The notes under the pieces are model-generated. The model saw only the letters and a list, made by a program, of their open reading frames with translations. It was not told where the DNA came from and did not search any database. A stretch of DNA of 40,853 bases from JASGKO01 sp049840595 (GTDB lineage: Bacteria; Verrucomicrobiota; Verrucomicrobiia; Chthoniobacterales; Chthoniobacteraceae), in assembly GCA_049840595.1 (NCBI GenBank), contig JASGKO010000032.1, positions 1-40,853 on the forward strand. Reading direction: 5' to 3'. Position numbers and translations under genes: made by a program. Positions within the stretch are counted from its first letter, which is position 1; the number at the start of each line of letters is the position of its first letter. Below are positions 9,163-19,568 of the stretch, one piece after another.

Positions 9163-12100
9163 ATGCGCCCCATTTCTCTCTTCAGCGTATGCTTGCTGCT
9201 GCTGTTGTCCCTTTCCGCGCCGGCCCAGCGGCAGATGGAGCGGCTGGGCCGTGGTATTATCGCGATCAAGAGCAGTTCCACCCAGATCTATGTGGGCTGG
9301 CGTTTGTTGGGCAACGATCCGGAGGACCTCGCTTTCAATCTCTACCGCTCGGCCAATGGCGCGACGGCGGTGAAGGTCAATTCCACGCCGCTCACGGCGA
9401 CCACCGATTATCTCGACACCCCGCCGAATCTTTCGACGACCGCTTATACTTACTCGGTCAAGACCGTGCTCAATGGCGTGGAGGTCGCCGATACGTGGGC
9501 CAATCCGCTGAGCGGCCCGTTCACGCTGGCGGCCAATGCGCCGGTGCGGCAATACCTTTCGGTGCCCATTCAGCCGACCCCGGATGATGCCTCGGCGGGC
9601 GTTTCCTATGCGGTGAAATTTTGCTGGGTGGGCGATTTCGACGGGGACGGGGAATACGACTTCGTTCTCGACCGGACCAACCCCAATGTCGAGGCGCGCC
9701 AGTGGCTGCAGGCCTACAAGCGCGACGGCACCCTGCTCTGGCAGATGAATATGGGGCCGAATAGCGTGAATCATTATAATATCACGCCCGGCTCCTCCAG
9801 TCTCGGCATCGGCCATGGCGACAATGTGACTGCCTACGATCTCGACGGCGACGGCAAGGCCGAGGTGATCGTGCGCACGGCGAATGGCGTGGTCTTCCCC
9901 GATGGAACCACGCTCACCGCCGCCAACGATACCGTGCAATATCTTTCCATTCTCGACGGCATGACCGGAAAGGAAAAGGCGCGCGCCACCATTCCCAATC
10001 CCTGGCCCACGGTCGGCCAGATGAACGGCCACATGGGGATCGTCTATGCCGATGGGCTCAAGCCTTCCGTGATGTGGCAATCGTCCAATCGCAATGCCGA
10101 CCAAAGCTTTAACGACATTGCGACTGCCTGGGATTATCGCAATGGCACGCTCACCCAGCGCTGGTCGTGGCCCTTCACCGGCCACACCGCGACCGCGCAC
10201 CAGATTCGCATCGCCGATGTGGACAACGACGGGAAGGACGAATACGTGGACATCGGCCACGTGGTGAAAGCGGATGGTAGCGGGCAGATCAATGCGGCGA
10301 TGCTCAATGAGGTGATCCATGGGGACCGCTTCCACGTGACGGATATTGATCCCGATCGCCCGGGACTTGAGACCTTCCTCATTCAGCAAAACAACGGCAC
10401 CGGCCTCGCCACCGTTTATTCGGCGGCGGATAAGAGCAAGGTGATCCGGAAATGGTATGCCGGCGGCGTGGTGGACGTGGGGCGCGGCGTGGTCGGCGAT
10501 TTCGATGCCAGCGTGAAGGGGAACGAGTTTTTTTCGACCCAGCCCGGCGTCTTCAATGCCAAGGGCGTTCAGCTTTATTCCACCCAGCCCTTTCCGCCGG
10601 AGACGATCTGGTGGGGCGTGCCCGCCGCCACGCTCACCACGGAAATTGGCAGCACCCTGGCGGCAAAGTATCTCGGCCGTGAATTTATCGCCACCGTCGG
10701 CAGCACCGCCGTGAGCCCGGCCATTTCGTGGTTCGATCCGAAGTATCCCGATTCCCAGTCGCGCATCTACTCGATGTACAGCGAGAATGGCGGTTGCTAT
10801 CAGGCCTACGGCGGGCGTCCGCAATTCTGGGGCGACATCCTCGGCGACTGGCGGGAGGAACTGCTCTGTGTGGCCAATGACAATTCGGAGCTGCGCATCT
10901 ACACCACCAAGATTCCCGATCTCGCCAAGACCAGCGGCGGCACGCCTTTCCGCATCTACACCCTGATGCACAACCCGCAATATCGCGACCAGGCGACGAC
11001 CAAAGGCTACGTGCAATCCAGCTACGTTGATTACTATCTCGGCACCGACATGCCGCCACCCCCGCCGCCCCCGATGGTCGATACGAAGCTGGTCTGGCGC
11101 GGTGGCTCGGGCGCGACCACGTGGGATGGTGGATCGACCGCGAGTTGGAAAAATGGGACGACGAACAGCGCTTTCACCGATGGCGATACGGTGCGTTTCG
11201 ATCTGGCCGGGGATAACTCCACCACCGTCGCGCTCAATGGAACGGTGCAGCCCGGTGCGCTCACCGTATATTGCCCCAAAGACTACACGTTTGACGGGAC
11301 GAATGGCTCCATCGGCGGCTCCACGAAATTACTCAAATCCGGAGGTGGAACGCTCACCATCTCGGGCAATCACAGCTTCAGCGGACGCACGACGGTCTGG
11401 GATGGTGCGTTGTATGTCAGCGGCGATTTGCAGCAAAGCCCGGTCACCGTTTGGGGCGGCACGTGGGGTGGGGCGCTGGCCTATGGAGCCACCGGCGGGC
11501 GGATCGGGGGTGCCGGTCGTTTTAGCCAGCCGGTGTGGGTGCGCTATCGCGGGGCGATCACTCCCGGCGCGGGAATGGGCAGCGTCGGCACCGTCACGCT
11601 CGGCGCGGGGTTGACGGCGGATGATGGTTCGGTGCTGGCCTTCGATCTTTCCGATGATCCCGGCGGCCTGACCCGCCCCAGCGACCGCATCGCGGTCACC
11701 GGCAATGTCTCCCTTAGCGGTAAAGTGGCCGTCGTCATCAAGCCGGTGAATACCCAGCTCGCCGCGGGGACCTATACGTTGCTCACCTACACCGGAACAC
11801 TCACTGGCAGTGTCTCCAATCTCTCGGTTCTCCTTCCCGATGGCGTGCCCTATACCTTGGCGGCAGGTTCGGGAGCGATCACGCTCACCATTCCCGTTAC
11901 GCGCGCCGCCACGAGCATCACGTGGAAAGGCGGGAACAATGGCAACGCCTGGGACCTCGCCTCCTCGCAAAACTGGCTGCGCAGCGGCAGCAGCGACAGC
12001 TTTGTCGCGAATGACACCGTGACCTTCGACAGCACCGGCGCCGCGAACGGCACCGTGACCCTCACGGCCACCATGCCCGTCTCCGGCGTGGTGGTGAATG

Positions 12101-13639
12101 CGGCGGCAGACTATACGCTTTCCGGCACCGGGGCGATCGGCGGCACGGGTGGACTCACCAAGTCGGGCACCGGCAAGCTGACTCTCGCCACGACCAATAC
12201 CTACACCGGGGCGACGGTGGTAAATGGCGGCACCCTCGCGGTGGATAATTTGAATGATGGCGGCACGGCGAGTTCCATCGGTGCTTCCGATGCAAGTGCG
12301 AGCAATTTTGTCCTCAATGGCGCGACCCTCTCGCTCACCGGCTCGCAAACGAATACCAACCGCAATGTCACCCTTGGCTCCGGGGGCGCAACTTTCGACA
12401 TCCCGACCAGCGCGGGTTCCATGCAGATCGGGGGCGTGGTCAGTGGGAGCGGCGCGCTGATCAAGACCAGTGGCGGCACCCTCATGCTCGGGAGCGCCAA
12501 TACCTACACGGGTGGCACCACCATCAAGGGCGGGACCATTCTGCTTACCGGAGCGACGGCCAACGTCTCCGGGCTGGGCACGGGCTCGGTGACCCTCGAT
12601 GGCGGCACGCTATCGATGCTGGACGTGGAGGCGAGCGAGACCGCGGCGTGGAACGTGATCGTGCCCTCCGGCTCCACCGGTCGGCTGGAGGCGGATGGTC
12701 GCTGCTCGCTCACCGGCCAACTGACGGGCGCTGGCACGCTGACTTTTTTCACTCCTTATGTGCGCACGGAAATGAAGGGCAACTGGTCCGCCTTTACCGG
12801 GCAGGTGAATGTTGTCACCGATACGGATGGCGGCGATTTCCGCGTCAACAATACCACGGGCTATGTCGGGACGGCTTTCAACCTCGCCGATGATGTTTAT
12901 TTCTATTTCACCGGAACGGTCGGCAGCAGCGGCACCACGATTGATCTCGGCGGAGCTCAGCGGCACCAGCGCCTCCTCGCTCTCCGGCGGGCCCACCAGT
13001 GGGCGCACCCTCACCTGGCGTGTGGGCGCAAAGGGAACTGATGCCACTTACAGCGGCGTGATCACCAACAGCACCAGCACCACCGCCATTACGAAGACCG
13101 GCGCGGGCACCTGGACGCTGGCCGGCGCCTGCACCTACACCGGCGCGACCACGGTGAGTGCCGGGGTGTTGCGCATCCTCGGTTCCGTGACCGGCACCAC
13201 GGGGCTCACCATTGCCAGTGGCGCGGCGGTCGAGCTCTCCGGTGGCACCTTGAGCGTGAGCGGCACGGTTACGAATAATGGCACGATCCGCTTGAAGGGC
13301 ACGCCGACTTTTAGCTCCACCGGCATCTTTACCAACAATGGTGTGCTCGATCTCATCAACGGTCCCGCCACGCTTCCGGCGAACTTTGTGAACAAAGGCA
13401 CCGTCCTTGACTCCAGCGCGGTGAAGGCGGCGGACGCGGCCTTCGTTGGTAGCAACTTCACTGTGACCGTGACCGGCTACGCGGGCCACACCTACCAGCT
13501 CCAGCGATCCACTACGATCAACTCGCCAACCTGGACCGCCGTCGGCAACGCGCAGTCGGGAACCGGCGGGCAGCTTGTTTTCACCGACTCCGGCACCGCC
13601 GGGACGCAATATTTCTACCGGGTGGTCGTTAGTCCGTAG
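9163..13639 (+). CDS. secreted rhamnogalacturonan lyase (PL11-like) fused to autotransporter-associated beta-strand repeats; one frameshift
   Basis: Predicted exolytic or endolytic cleavage of the rhamnogalacturonan-I backbone of pectin outside the cell. Start ATG 9163 gives a signal peptide (FSVCLLLLLSLSAPAQ). The PL11/YesW-like propeller spans residues ~25-625 with Ca-binding turns DFDGDGEYDF, DLDGDGKAEV and DVDNDGKDEY. A PPPPPPP linker (about 11053-11073) follows. After it come at least four beta-strand repeats of the type TKSGTGKLTLATTNTYTGAT, at about 11330, 12150, 12455 and 13085. The C-terminus (LQRSTTINSPTWTAVG ending FYRVVV) is a small beta domain common at the ends of verrucomicrobial secreted proteins. 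No autotransporter barrel or PEP-CTERM tail is visible. The frame shifts by one base near 12950-12957; both halves continue the repeats, so a single-base sequencing error is likely. The whole would be about 1490 aa. Confidence 0.88.
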
Positions 13640-14555
13640 CGTTGTCGGCGAGCGTGATCGTCTTCGCCTTTTGCACCTCGCCCACGGCAAGGGTGCAGGT
13701 GAGGCCGGCGACGATGCGCGTGCCTTTCGGCACTTGATCGATGTGAATGCGCACCGGGATGCGCTGGGCGAGGCGGACCCAGGTGAAAACAGGGTCCACA
13801 TTGGCGAGGCCGCGTTCGGACACGCCGCTGTTGGTATCGGCGATGCCGTGGCTGATGCTTTCGACGTGGCCTTTCAACGGACGGTCCACGCCCATGAGCC
13901 GGATGGTTACCGGCGCATTTTCGCGAATGCCGGGAAGCTGGGTTTCCTCGAAGTAACCGGCGATCCAGAACGAGTCGCTATCCACGATGGAGAGCTCGGG
14001 TTGGGCCGTGCTGGTATAGGAGCCGACGCGCAAGTGCAGATTCGTGATGTAGCCATTCACCGGAGCATAGACTGCGGTGCGGTCGAGATTGAGCTTCGCC
14101 AGATCGCGGTCGGCCTTCCCTTGATCATAAGCGGCTTTGGCGGTGGCGGTCGCATATTGCGCGGTTTCCGTTTCCTCGGTGGAGATGACGGACTTGGTGC
14201 TCAACTTGATCCGGCGGTTGGATTCGGATTGCTTGAGCTTCCAATCCTGTTCCAGCCGGTCGAGATTCGCCTGGGCTTGGGCGAGGGCGAGGCGATAGCT
14301 GTCGGGATCGATGGAGAAGAGCAGGTCGCCTTTGTGCACGAACTGGTTGTCCGCCACGCTCAGCCACACGACGCGGCCGCTGACATCGGGAGCGATGTTC
14401 ACGACTTCCGCGCTCACACGCCCGTCGCGGGTCCAGGGGCGAACCATGTATTGCTGCCAGAGCGAACGAGTCGCCAGCACCGCCGCGATCACTACCGTAA
14501 GGGTGATCGCTACGCGCAGAAAGGCGCGTCCAGATTTGGATAATTGAGCATTCAT
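13629..14555 (-). CDS. HlyD-family membrane-fusion protein (AaeA/EmrA-like)
   Basis: 308-aa periplasmic adaptor anchored by one N-terminal helix (LRVAITLTVVIAAVLA). It then has the typical biotinyl-lipoyl-like half-motif (NIAPDVSGRVVWLSVADNQF), a coiled-coil hairpin (about residues 80-155, rich in Ala, Gln, Lys and Asp), and the second lipoyl half DRTAVYAPVNGYITNLHLRV. It links an inner-membrane exporter to an outer-membrane channel. The ATG at 14555 overlaps the upstream FUSC-type gene by 4 bp (ATGA), so the two form a coupled operon in the order aaeB-like then aaeA-like. Its 3' end overlaps the convergent lyase gene by 11 bp. No outer-membrane TolC-like gene is nearby. Confidence 0.87.
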   Translation of the reverse strand: MNAQLSKSGRAFLRVAITLTVVIAAVLATRSLWQQYMVRPWTRDGRVSAEVVNIAPDVSGRVVWLSVADNQFVHKGDLLFSIDPDSYRLALAQAQANLDRLEQDWKLKQSESNRRIKLSTKSVISTEETETAQYATATAKAAYDQGKADRDLAKLNLDRTAVYAPVNGYITNLHLRVGSYTSTAQPELSIVDSDSFWIAGYFEETQLPGIRENAPVTIRLMGVDRPLKGHVESISHGIADTNSGVSERGLANVDPVFTWVRLAQRIPVRIHIDQVPKGTRIVAGLTCTLAVGEVQKAKTITLADNATD

Positions 14556-15826
14556 AAGTGAGTTAACAGGGTGAAAACAAAACGCAGGAGCAGGAGGTGA
14601 ACGGCGAGTTCAAAAACCGGTCGATGCCAGACGTAGCGTTCAAGGTGCAGGCGGCTCCAGAGCCAGTGGATGGGGAGGTAAGCGAGGGCCGAGACCGCGA
14701 GCGTGGCAAACAAAGGGGCGAGGTAAACGCCATGGAGCGAGATTTCCTTAATCATGACGGCGACTCCGGGAAAGATGATGAGGAAGGTGAGCGCGGCGGC
14801 CACGGCAGCCACCATCGAGGCGCTCAGATTATTGAGAAAGGTCACCAGATTGTAGTGCATGGGATTGAGCGGCTGCACTTGGTTTACGAAATTTACCGTG
14901 AAGCCGAGGCCGAAAAAGGAGGTGCGCGGGAAGGTCATCAACATGCCCCCGGGGATGAGGAAGAGTGCCAGGCAGAGCATGAAGAGCGGGAAGGTCTCCA
15001 CGCGCTGGACCAAGTAGTAAAGGCAAAGATAGGCCGCGAGGCCGGAGGCTGCGATGGCGAGACCAAAGCTCAGGCTCGCATGATGCGGTGCCGGGTGCGT
15101 GGAAAACAGTCCGCACATGATCCCCGTGAGCAACATCACGCCGGAGGCCGTGGGCGACGTGCTGGTGATCCAAAACTGGCCGGTGACCGCCACCGCGACC
15201 AGGGCGCGAAATCCACCGATGAACGCTGCCCGGTATTGTGGCTCAAAAGTGAAACGCTCGGTTGATTCGCTTTCGGCAGATACGTCGCGGTGAAAAACCG
15301 CCGAGACCAGCGAGACCGCCATTACGCCGAGCGTGACTGCCGAGGCGCGGGCCACTGCCGTTTCAAAGACATGCAAGGGCTGGCCGGAGACCGCGACCGT
15401 GACGATGAGCGTCGTATAGCCCGCCAGCATCGCAGCGTAGGAGTGGAAGTTTTTCAGCAGGCAGGCGAGGCCCGTGCAGAGACCCGACCAAAGCGCCAGC
15501 GCGGCCAGTAGCCACTCCGGGGATTGTCCAAAGAGCGAAATCAGCACAATCGCCATGCTGGCCCCAATCACCGTGCCGGTGATGCGAAAAAGCCCCTTGC
15601 CCCAGGTTTTTACCGGATGCGGGTTGGCGATGATCCAAACCGTGAGTGCCGACCAGTAGGGGGCGTCGAGCTGGATGAGGAAGGCGGCGAACAGGGCGAG
15701 CGAACAGGCCAGCATCGTGCGGACCCCAAAGCCCAGCGCCAGTCCGTAGGGGGCCAGTGGGGGCAGCTCTTTCCAGGGGGCGGTCAGCCATTTCCATCCC
15801 GTGCCTTGTGTGGTGCTCGTTTCCAT
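14552..15826 (-). CDS. FUSC/AaeB-like inner-membrane exporter
   Basis: 424 aa and strongly hydrophobic, with about nine to ten membrane helices in two clusters separated by a soluble stretch (residues ~170-205, SAVFHRDVSAESESTERFTF). The fusaric-acid-resistance type opening ALFAAFLIQLDAPYWSALTV and TWGKGLFRITGTVIGASMA are characteristic of the FUSC/YccS/AaeB family, which exports aromatic carboxylic acids. It is shorter than E. coli AaeB (~655 aa), having a reduced cytoplasmic part. It is the first gene of a two-gene operon with the HlyD-type adaptor, and diverges from a LysR-type regulator across 77 bp. This is the gene order seen for aaeR-aaeXAB, except that I see no aaeX-like small gene. 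Confidence 0.83.
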   Translation of the reverse strand: METSTTQGTGWKWLTAPWKELPPLAPYGLALGFGVRTMLACSLALFAAFLIQLDAPYWSALTVWIIANPHPVKTWGKGLFRITGTVIGASMAIVLISLFGQSPEWLLAALALWSGLCTGLACLLKNFHSYAAMLAGYTTLIVTVAVSGQPLHVFETAVARASAVTLGVMAVSLVSAVFHRDVSAESESTERFTFEPQYRAAFIGGFRALVAVAVTGQFWITSTSPTASGVMLLTGIMCGLFSTHPAPHHASLSFGLAIAASGLAAYLCLYYLVQRVETFPLFMLCLALFLIPGGMLMTFPRTSFFGLGFTVNFVNQVQPLNPMHYNLVTFLNNLSASMVAAVAAALTFLIIFPGVAVMIKEISLHGVYLAPLFATLAVSALAYLPIHWLWSRLHLERYVWHRPVFELAVHLLLLRFVFTLLTHL

Positions 15827-15903
15827 ATTCGCTGGGAGAAGATTACGCCACTCTTCATCATTGCTGAATTGCGATTATTGGAAGACACTGAGATCAAATT
15901 GAT
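15827..15903. promoter_or_regulatory. divergent promoter region of the exporter operon and its LysR regulator
   Basis: 77 bp between the start codons of the FUSC-type gene and the LysR gene. It contains an imperfect dyad, ATTGC-tgaatt-GCGAT (15860-15875), of the size expected for a LysR half-operator. Neither start has a Shine-Dalgarno sequence. The operator assignment is tentative. Confidence 0.35.
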
Positions 15904-16794
15904 ATGAATCGCCCCGATCTCCGCGAACTCGAGTGCTTCGTCGCCGTGGCCGAGGAACTCAGCTTTGCCCGGGCAGCGGCGCGGATTCATCTCTCGCAGC
16001 CGCCGCTCTCCCGGCACATCCGCCAGTTGGAGGAAAAGCTCGGTGTCACTTTGCTGTTGCGCAACACCCGCTCGGTGGAGCTCACCGCCCAGGGCGCGGT
16101 CTTTCTCGAAGATGCGCGCTACCTGCTGCATCATCTCGACCGCGCGGTGGATACCGTGCAGCACGTCACGGGCGATGGCTTCGAGGTGCTCAACATCGGC
16201 TTTGTCGGCGCGACTCTGCAGAGCGATATGATCGACATCCTGCGCGCCTTCCGCAGCGCGCATCCCCGCTGTCAGGTGCGGCTGCATGATCTGAGTGGCC
16301 CGGAACTCCTCGCCGCGCTCGGTGACCGGCGGATTGACGGGGCCTTCGTCGCCACCAAGCCTGCGCGCCTTTCCCGCGAGCTGGAGATGATCCTCTGGAA
16401 ATCCGAGCCGCTGATGGTGGCCGTTTCCGCCACCCATCCGCTGGCGAAGCAAAAGGCGATCGCGCTCGAAGACCTGCGCGAGGAAAACTGGGTGCTGATC
16501 GAGCGCCGGGTCGCGCCGAGTTTCTACCGGGAAATCCTGCAGCTTTGCTCCACGCGTGGCTTTCGGCCCCGCCTCATCCAGGAGTCTCCGAAAATCCCCG
16601 CGCTGCTCGCGATGGTGGCGCTGGGCGAGGGGGTTACCGTGCTTTATGAATCCACCACCACCCGGCCCACCCCGCATGTCGTCTTCCTACCGCTCATCAA
16701 GCCCCGTTTCCTCATCCCGCACGCCTTCGTTTTTCGCAAAGCCGACGAGTCGCCCGCCCTCCACCAGCTCATCACTGCGCTGAAAGCGAAGTAG
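15904..16794 (+). CDS. LysR-type transcriptional regulator
   Basis: 296 aa. The N-terminal winged helix-turn-helix (residues ~5-65) reads LRELECFVAVAEELSFARAA then HLSQPPLSRHIRQLEEKLG. The substrate-binding periplasmic-type domain fills residues ~90-290 (NIGFVGATLQSDMIDILRAF and VALGEGVTVLY). Typical length. It is divergent from the AaeB/AaeA-like exporter operon, so it probably activates that operon in response to an exported aromatic acid or a related inducer (inference from arrangement). It is not the OxyR of this window: the Cys pair found at 33687-34577 is absent here. Confidence 0.92.
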   Translation: MNRPDLRELECFVAVAEELSFARAAARIHLSQPPLSRHIRQLEEKLGVTLLLRNTRSVELTAQGAVFLEDARYLLHHLDRAVDTVQHVTGDGFEVLNIGFVGATLQSDMIDILRAFRSAHPRCQVRLHDLSGPELLAALGDRRIDGAFVATKPARLSRELEMILWKSEPLMVAVSATHPLAKQKAIALEDLREENWVLIERRVAPSFYREILQLCSTRGFRPRLIQESPKIPALLAMVALGEGVTVLYESTTTRPTPHVVFLPLIKPRFLIPHAFVFRKADESPALHQLITALKAK

Positions 16795-16852
16795 CCGCGA
16801 TTTCGTCCCGGGCTTGCCAAGTGGCCTGCTTTCGCGAACGTAGCGCTTTGCC

Positions 16853-18607
16853 ATGCCTATTGCCCGCCGCGTTTTTGCCTATCTCCGTCGTTATCCCTGG
16901 ATGGCGGTCGGGACTATTGCCTGTGCGGTGATCAGCACGTTGATGGTGATCGTGTTCCCTTCCGCCACGCGGATGATCATTCAGGAAGTGCTGCAACAGG
17001 GGCATCATGAAAAATTGATGCCCTATGTGTGGCTGTGCGTGGGGGCGTTTGTCCTGCAGCATACCTTCAACGGGCTGCGGATCGTGCTAAACAATATTTT
17101 TGAGCAGCGCGTGATCTTCGACCTGCGGCGGGACCTCTATTCGCACATTCAGCGGCTGCCGTTGCGCTGGTTCGATAACCGGGCGACGGGCGATATCATG
17201 ACCCGCATCCTGGAGGACGTGCAGGCGATGGAGCGCATGCTCATTGATGGCGTCGAGCAGGGCGTGATCGCGGTGTTGCAGGTGGTGCTCGTGCTTGCCC
17301 TGCTCTTTTGGAAAAGCTGGCTGCTCGCCCTGCTGGCGCTGGCCCCGTTTCCGTTCCTCGTTGCGGGCGCGCTCAGCTACACGCTGACCGCGCATGGCCG
17401 TTGACAAGGACAGCGGGCCGCTTCCTCGGCGATGAACTCGCTGCTGCACGACAACCTGGCCGGCATCCGCCAGATCAAGACCTACGTGCGCGAGCGCGAG
17501 GAGGAGCGTCGGTTTGAAAAAGTGAGCCTCGCGCTGGAGCGGGCCTCGCTCAAGATCATGAGCGTGTGGGCGATTTACAATCCCTCGATGAGCCTGCTCA
17601 ATTCGCTCGGGCTGGTGCTCGTGCTCGGTTTTGGCGGGCATGCCGTCATCCAGGGGAGTATGCAGGTGGGCGATCTCGTTTATTTCCTGCTGCTCGTGGG
17701 GTTCCTCTATGATCCGGTGAGCAAGCTGCATCAGCTCAATCAGCTTTTCCAGGCCGGGCGCGTGGCCGGCGCGCGGGTCTTTGAGATCCTGGATGAACCG
17801 GTGGAAATCGCGACGGAAGCGCTGGCCGCGTCTCCGACCGCCGCGATCGCCGGGGAAGTCCGGTTCCAGCATGTCGGGTTTGCCTACGACGAAGAGGCTC
17901 CGGTCTTGCACGATATTTCCCTGCATGCGCGGCGAGGGGAGACGATTGCGCTGGTCGGGCATACTGGCGCGGGGAAATCAACGCTCATCAACTTGCTGAC
18001 CCGCTTTTACGAATACACGGCGGGCGCGATTCTCATTGATGGTCGCTCCATCCGCGATTATCCGCGCGACACCCTGCGCGAGGCGATCGGGGTGGTGACG
18101 CAGGAGAGTTTTCTTTTCAACGGCTCGCTGCGCGAAAATCTGCGCCTCGGCTCGCCTGACGCCACCGAGGAGCAAATGTGGCAGGTGCTCGATGCCGCGA
18201 ACGCGCGCGAGTTTGTCGAGCAGATGCCGAAGGGCCTCGATACAGTCGTGGGCGAGCGGGGGGTGAAACTGAGCGTCGGGGAAAAGCAGCGCGTTTCGAT
18301 TGCCCGCGTGCTGCTCAAAGATCCGCCGATCCTCATTCTCGACGAGGCCACCGCCAGCGTGGATACCGCCACCGAGCGGCAGATCCAGCAGGCGCTGGAA
18401 CGGCTCATGGAGCACCGCACCAGTTTCGTCATCGCCCACCGGCTTTCCACCATTCGCCACGCGGATCAGATTCTCGTCATGCACCATGGGCGGATCGTGG
18501 AGCGTGGGCCGCATGCGGAACTGCTGGAGCTGGGGGGCGTATATGCGCGGCTCATCCAGCACAGCGAATTCGCCGTCCCGGATGAGTCATCCCCGGCGCT
18601 TCACTAA
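16853..18607 (+). CDS. MsbA-like ABC exporter (fused membrane and ATPase domains) with an in-frame TGA
   Basis: Homodimer-type exporter of lipids or drugs, about 584 aa. The membrane domain (residues ~1-310) begins ARRVFAYLRRYPWMAVGTIA and contains RLPLRWFDNRATGDIMTRI. The nucleotide-binding domain has Walker A GHTGAGKST, the signature LSVGEKQR, Walker B ILILDEATASVD and the H-loop FVIAHRLSTIRHADQI. A TGA at 17402-17404 interrupts the reading frame just before the conserved MNSLLHDNLAGIRQIKTYV. Both sides are in the same frame. An extra G at about 17403 together with a missing G at about 17410 would restore R-Y-K-G-Q-R, matching the usual R-Y-x-x-Q-R of this family, so two compensating base-call errors are the likely cause. 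The gene starts 58 bp after the LysR gene. Confidence 0.88.
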
Positions 18608-18616
18608 ACGGTTGCG

Positions 18617-19469
18617 CTAATTCCGGGGATGAATGGCCGCGAGGATGGAGGCGGTGAGCTCCTGCGGGGTCCAGGTGTTCCCGTTGAAAATCTGCGCGAT
18701 GCGGCCATCGGGCCGGAGGACGACCGTCCGTAAGTTGTGATAGATCGTGCCACCGCTGGTGGAAAAGGTGAGCCCCACTTCATCGCCGAGTTGCTGGAGG
18801 TTTTCCTCCGGCGTGGAGGCGAAAATCCAGCGTTTCGCATCCGCCTCGAAATTGGCCGCGCAGTTCGCCAGCATGGTGGGGGTGTCGTTTTTGGGGTCGA
18901 GCGTGAGCGAGATGAGCCGCCACTTTTCCGCAGGTGCCAGCCGTTGCAGCAGCGACTGCGTTTCGTGGAGATTGCGATTCATCAGCGGGCAAAAAGTCGG
19001 CAGCGGGCAGCGGGTGTAGATAAAGGTAAGCGCCACCGCGTTGCCCCGCAGCTCGGCCAGGTGCAGCGGTTTTCCCGTGGAGTCCAGCAGGGGAACATCG
19101 GTCAGGACCTCCCCCACTTGCCGCTCCCGGGAGGCGCTCGCCGGGGCTTTGGCAATCGGCAGCAGTGGTTTCGATCCGGTCTTTTTCAGCTCCCGATATC
19201 CACGCGTCTTTTTCCTCCACCTGGAGCGCGAAATCCAGCGCATCGCCCGGCGCGAAAGCGGCGGCGCTTTTCGTGTCGCGCAGGTTGAAGGTCATCGTCA
19301 TCGCGGGCATGTAACCGGGGATTGCCTCATGCGAGATGGTGGCCTGCTGCCGGGCCGCATCCATGGAAATAAGCACCCCGTGCACTTCGTAGGTCGCCGC
19401 GGGTGACGCCCTGGCCGTGAGAAACAAGATTGCCGACACGGCGGGCAGGAGCAGGGAATGCAGCTTCAT
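18617..19469 (-). CDS. CusF-like copper-binding domain fused to SCO1/SenC thioredoxin-fold domain; one frameshift
   Basis: Exported copper chaperone, about 283 aa when rejoined. The signal peptide (HSLLLPAVSAILFLTARASPA) leads into a CusF-like barrel with HEAIPGYMPAMTMTFNLRD, whose Met/His residues are typical Cu(I) ligands. After a linker comes a SCO/PrrC domain with FIYTRCPLPTFCPLMNRN (Cys pair five residues apart, the form found in many fused SCO proteins) and the distal copper-binding His in GTIYHNLRTVVL. The frame changes near 19190-19194: removing one base from the CCC run (GGG on the coding strand) joins DAWIS to ELKKTGSKPLLPIAKA. It likely loads copper onto an extracytoplasmic oxidase. 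It diverges from a multicopper oxidase. Confidence 0.87.
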
Positions 19470-19506
19470 GGAGCGCCAGCGTCCGGCGATCGGCGGTCGG
19501 TCGCAA

Positions 19507-19522
19507 GTAACGAGATCGTTAC
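19507..19522. promoter_or_regulatory. perfect 16-bp palindrome between divergent copper genes, probable operator
   Basis: GTAACGA-GA-TCGTTAC, with 7-bp arms and a 2-bp spacer. It lies almost exactly midway between the SCO start (19469) and the preferred multicopper oxidase start (19569), where a shared copper- or redox-responsive repressor could bind. The regulator is not encoded nearby and the family is not recognisable from the site. Confidence 0.55.
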
Positions 19523-19568
19523 AACCGGTGGCTTGTCATCATCATCGTCGTTGATTTCGCTGGAACGC

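Noticed and set aside
9091..11016. 641-codon minus-strand reading frame opposite the pectin lyase
   Set aside because: It is a GC-rich shadow: His/Arg/Gly-rich composition without recognisable domains, against a clear family on the plus strand. The same holds for long frames opposite thiC, katG, rnr and the multicopper oxidase.
17402..17404. TGA as selenocysteine or recoded codon in the ABC exporter
   Set aside because: No SECIS-like hairpin was seen, the family has no redox role at this position, and two small base errors restore the conserved motif.
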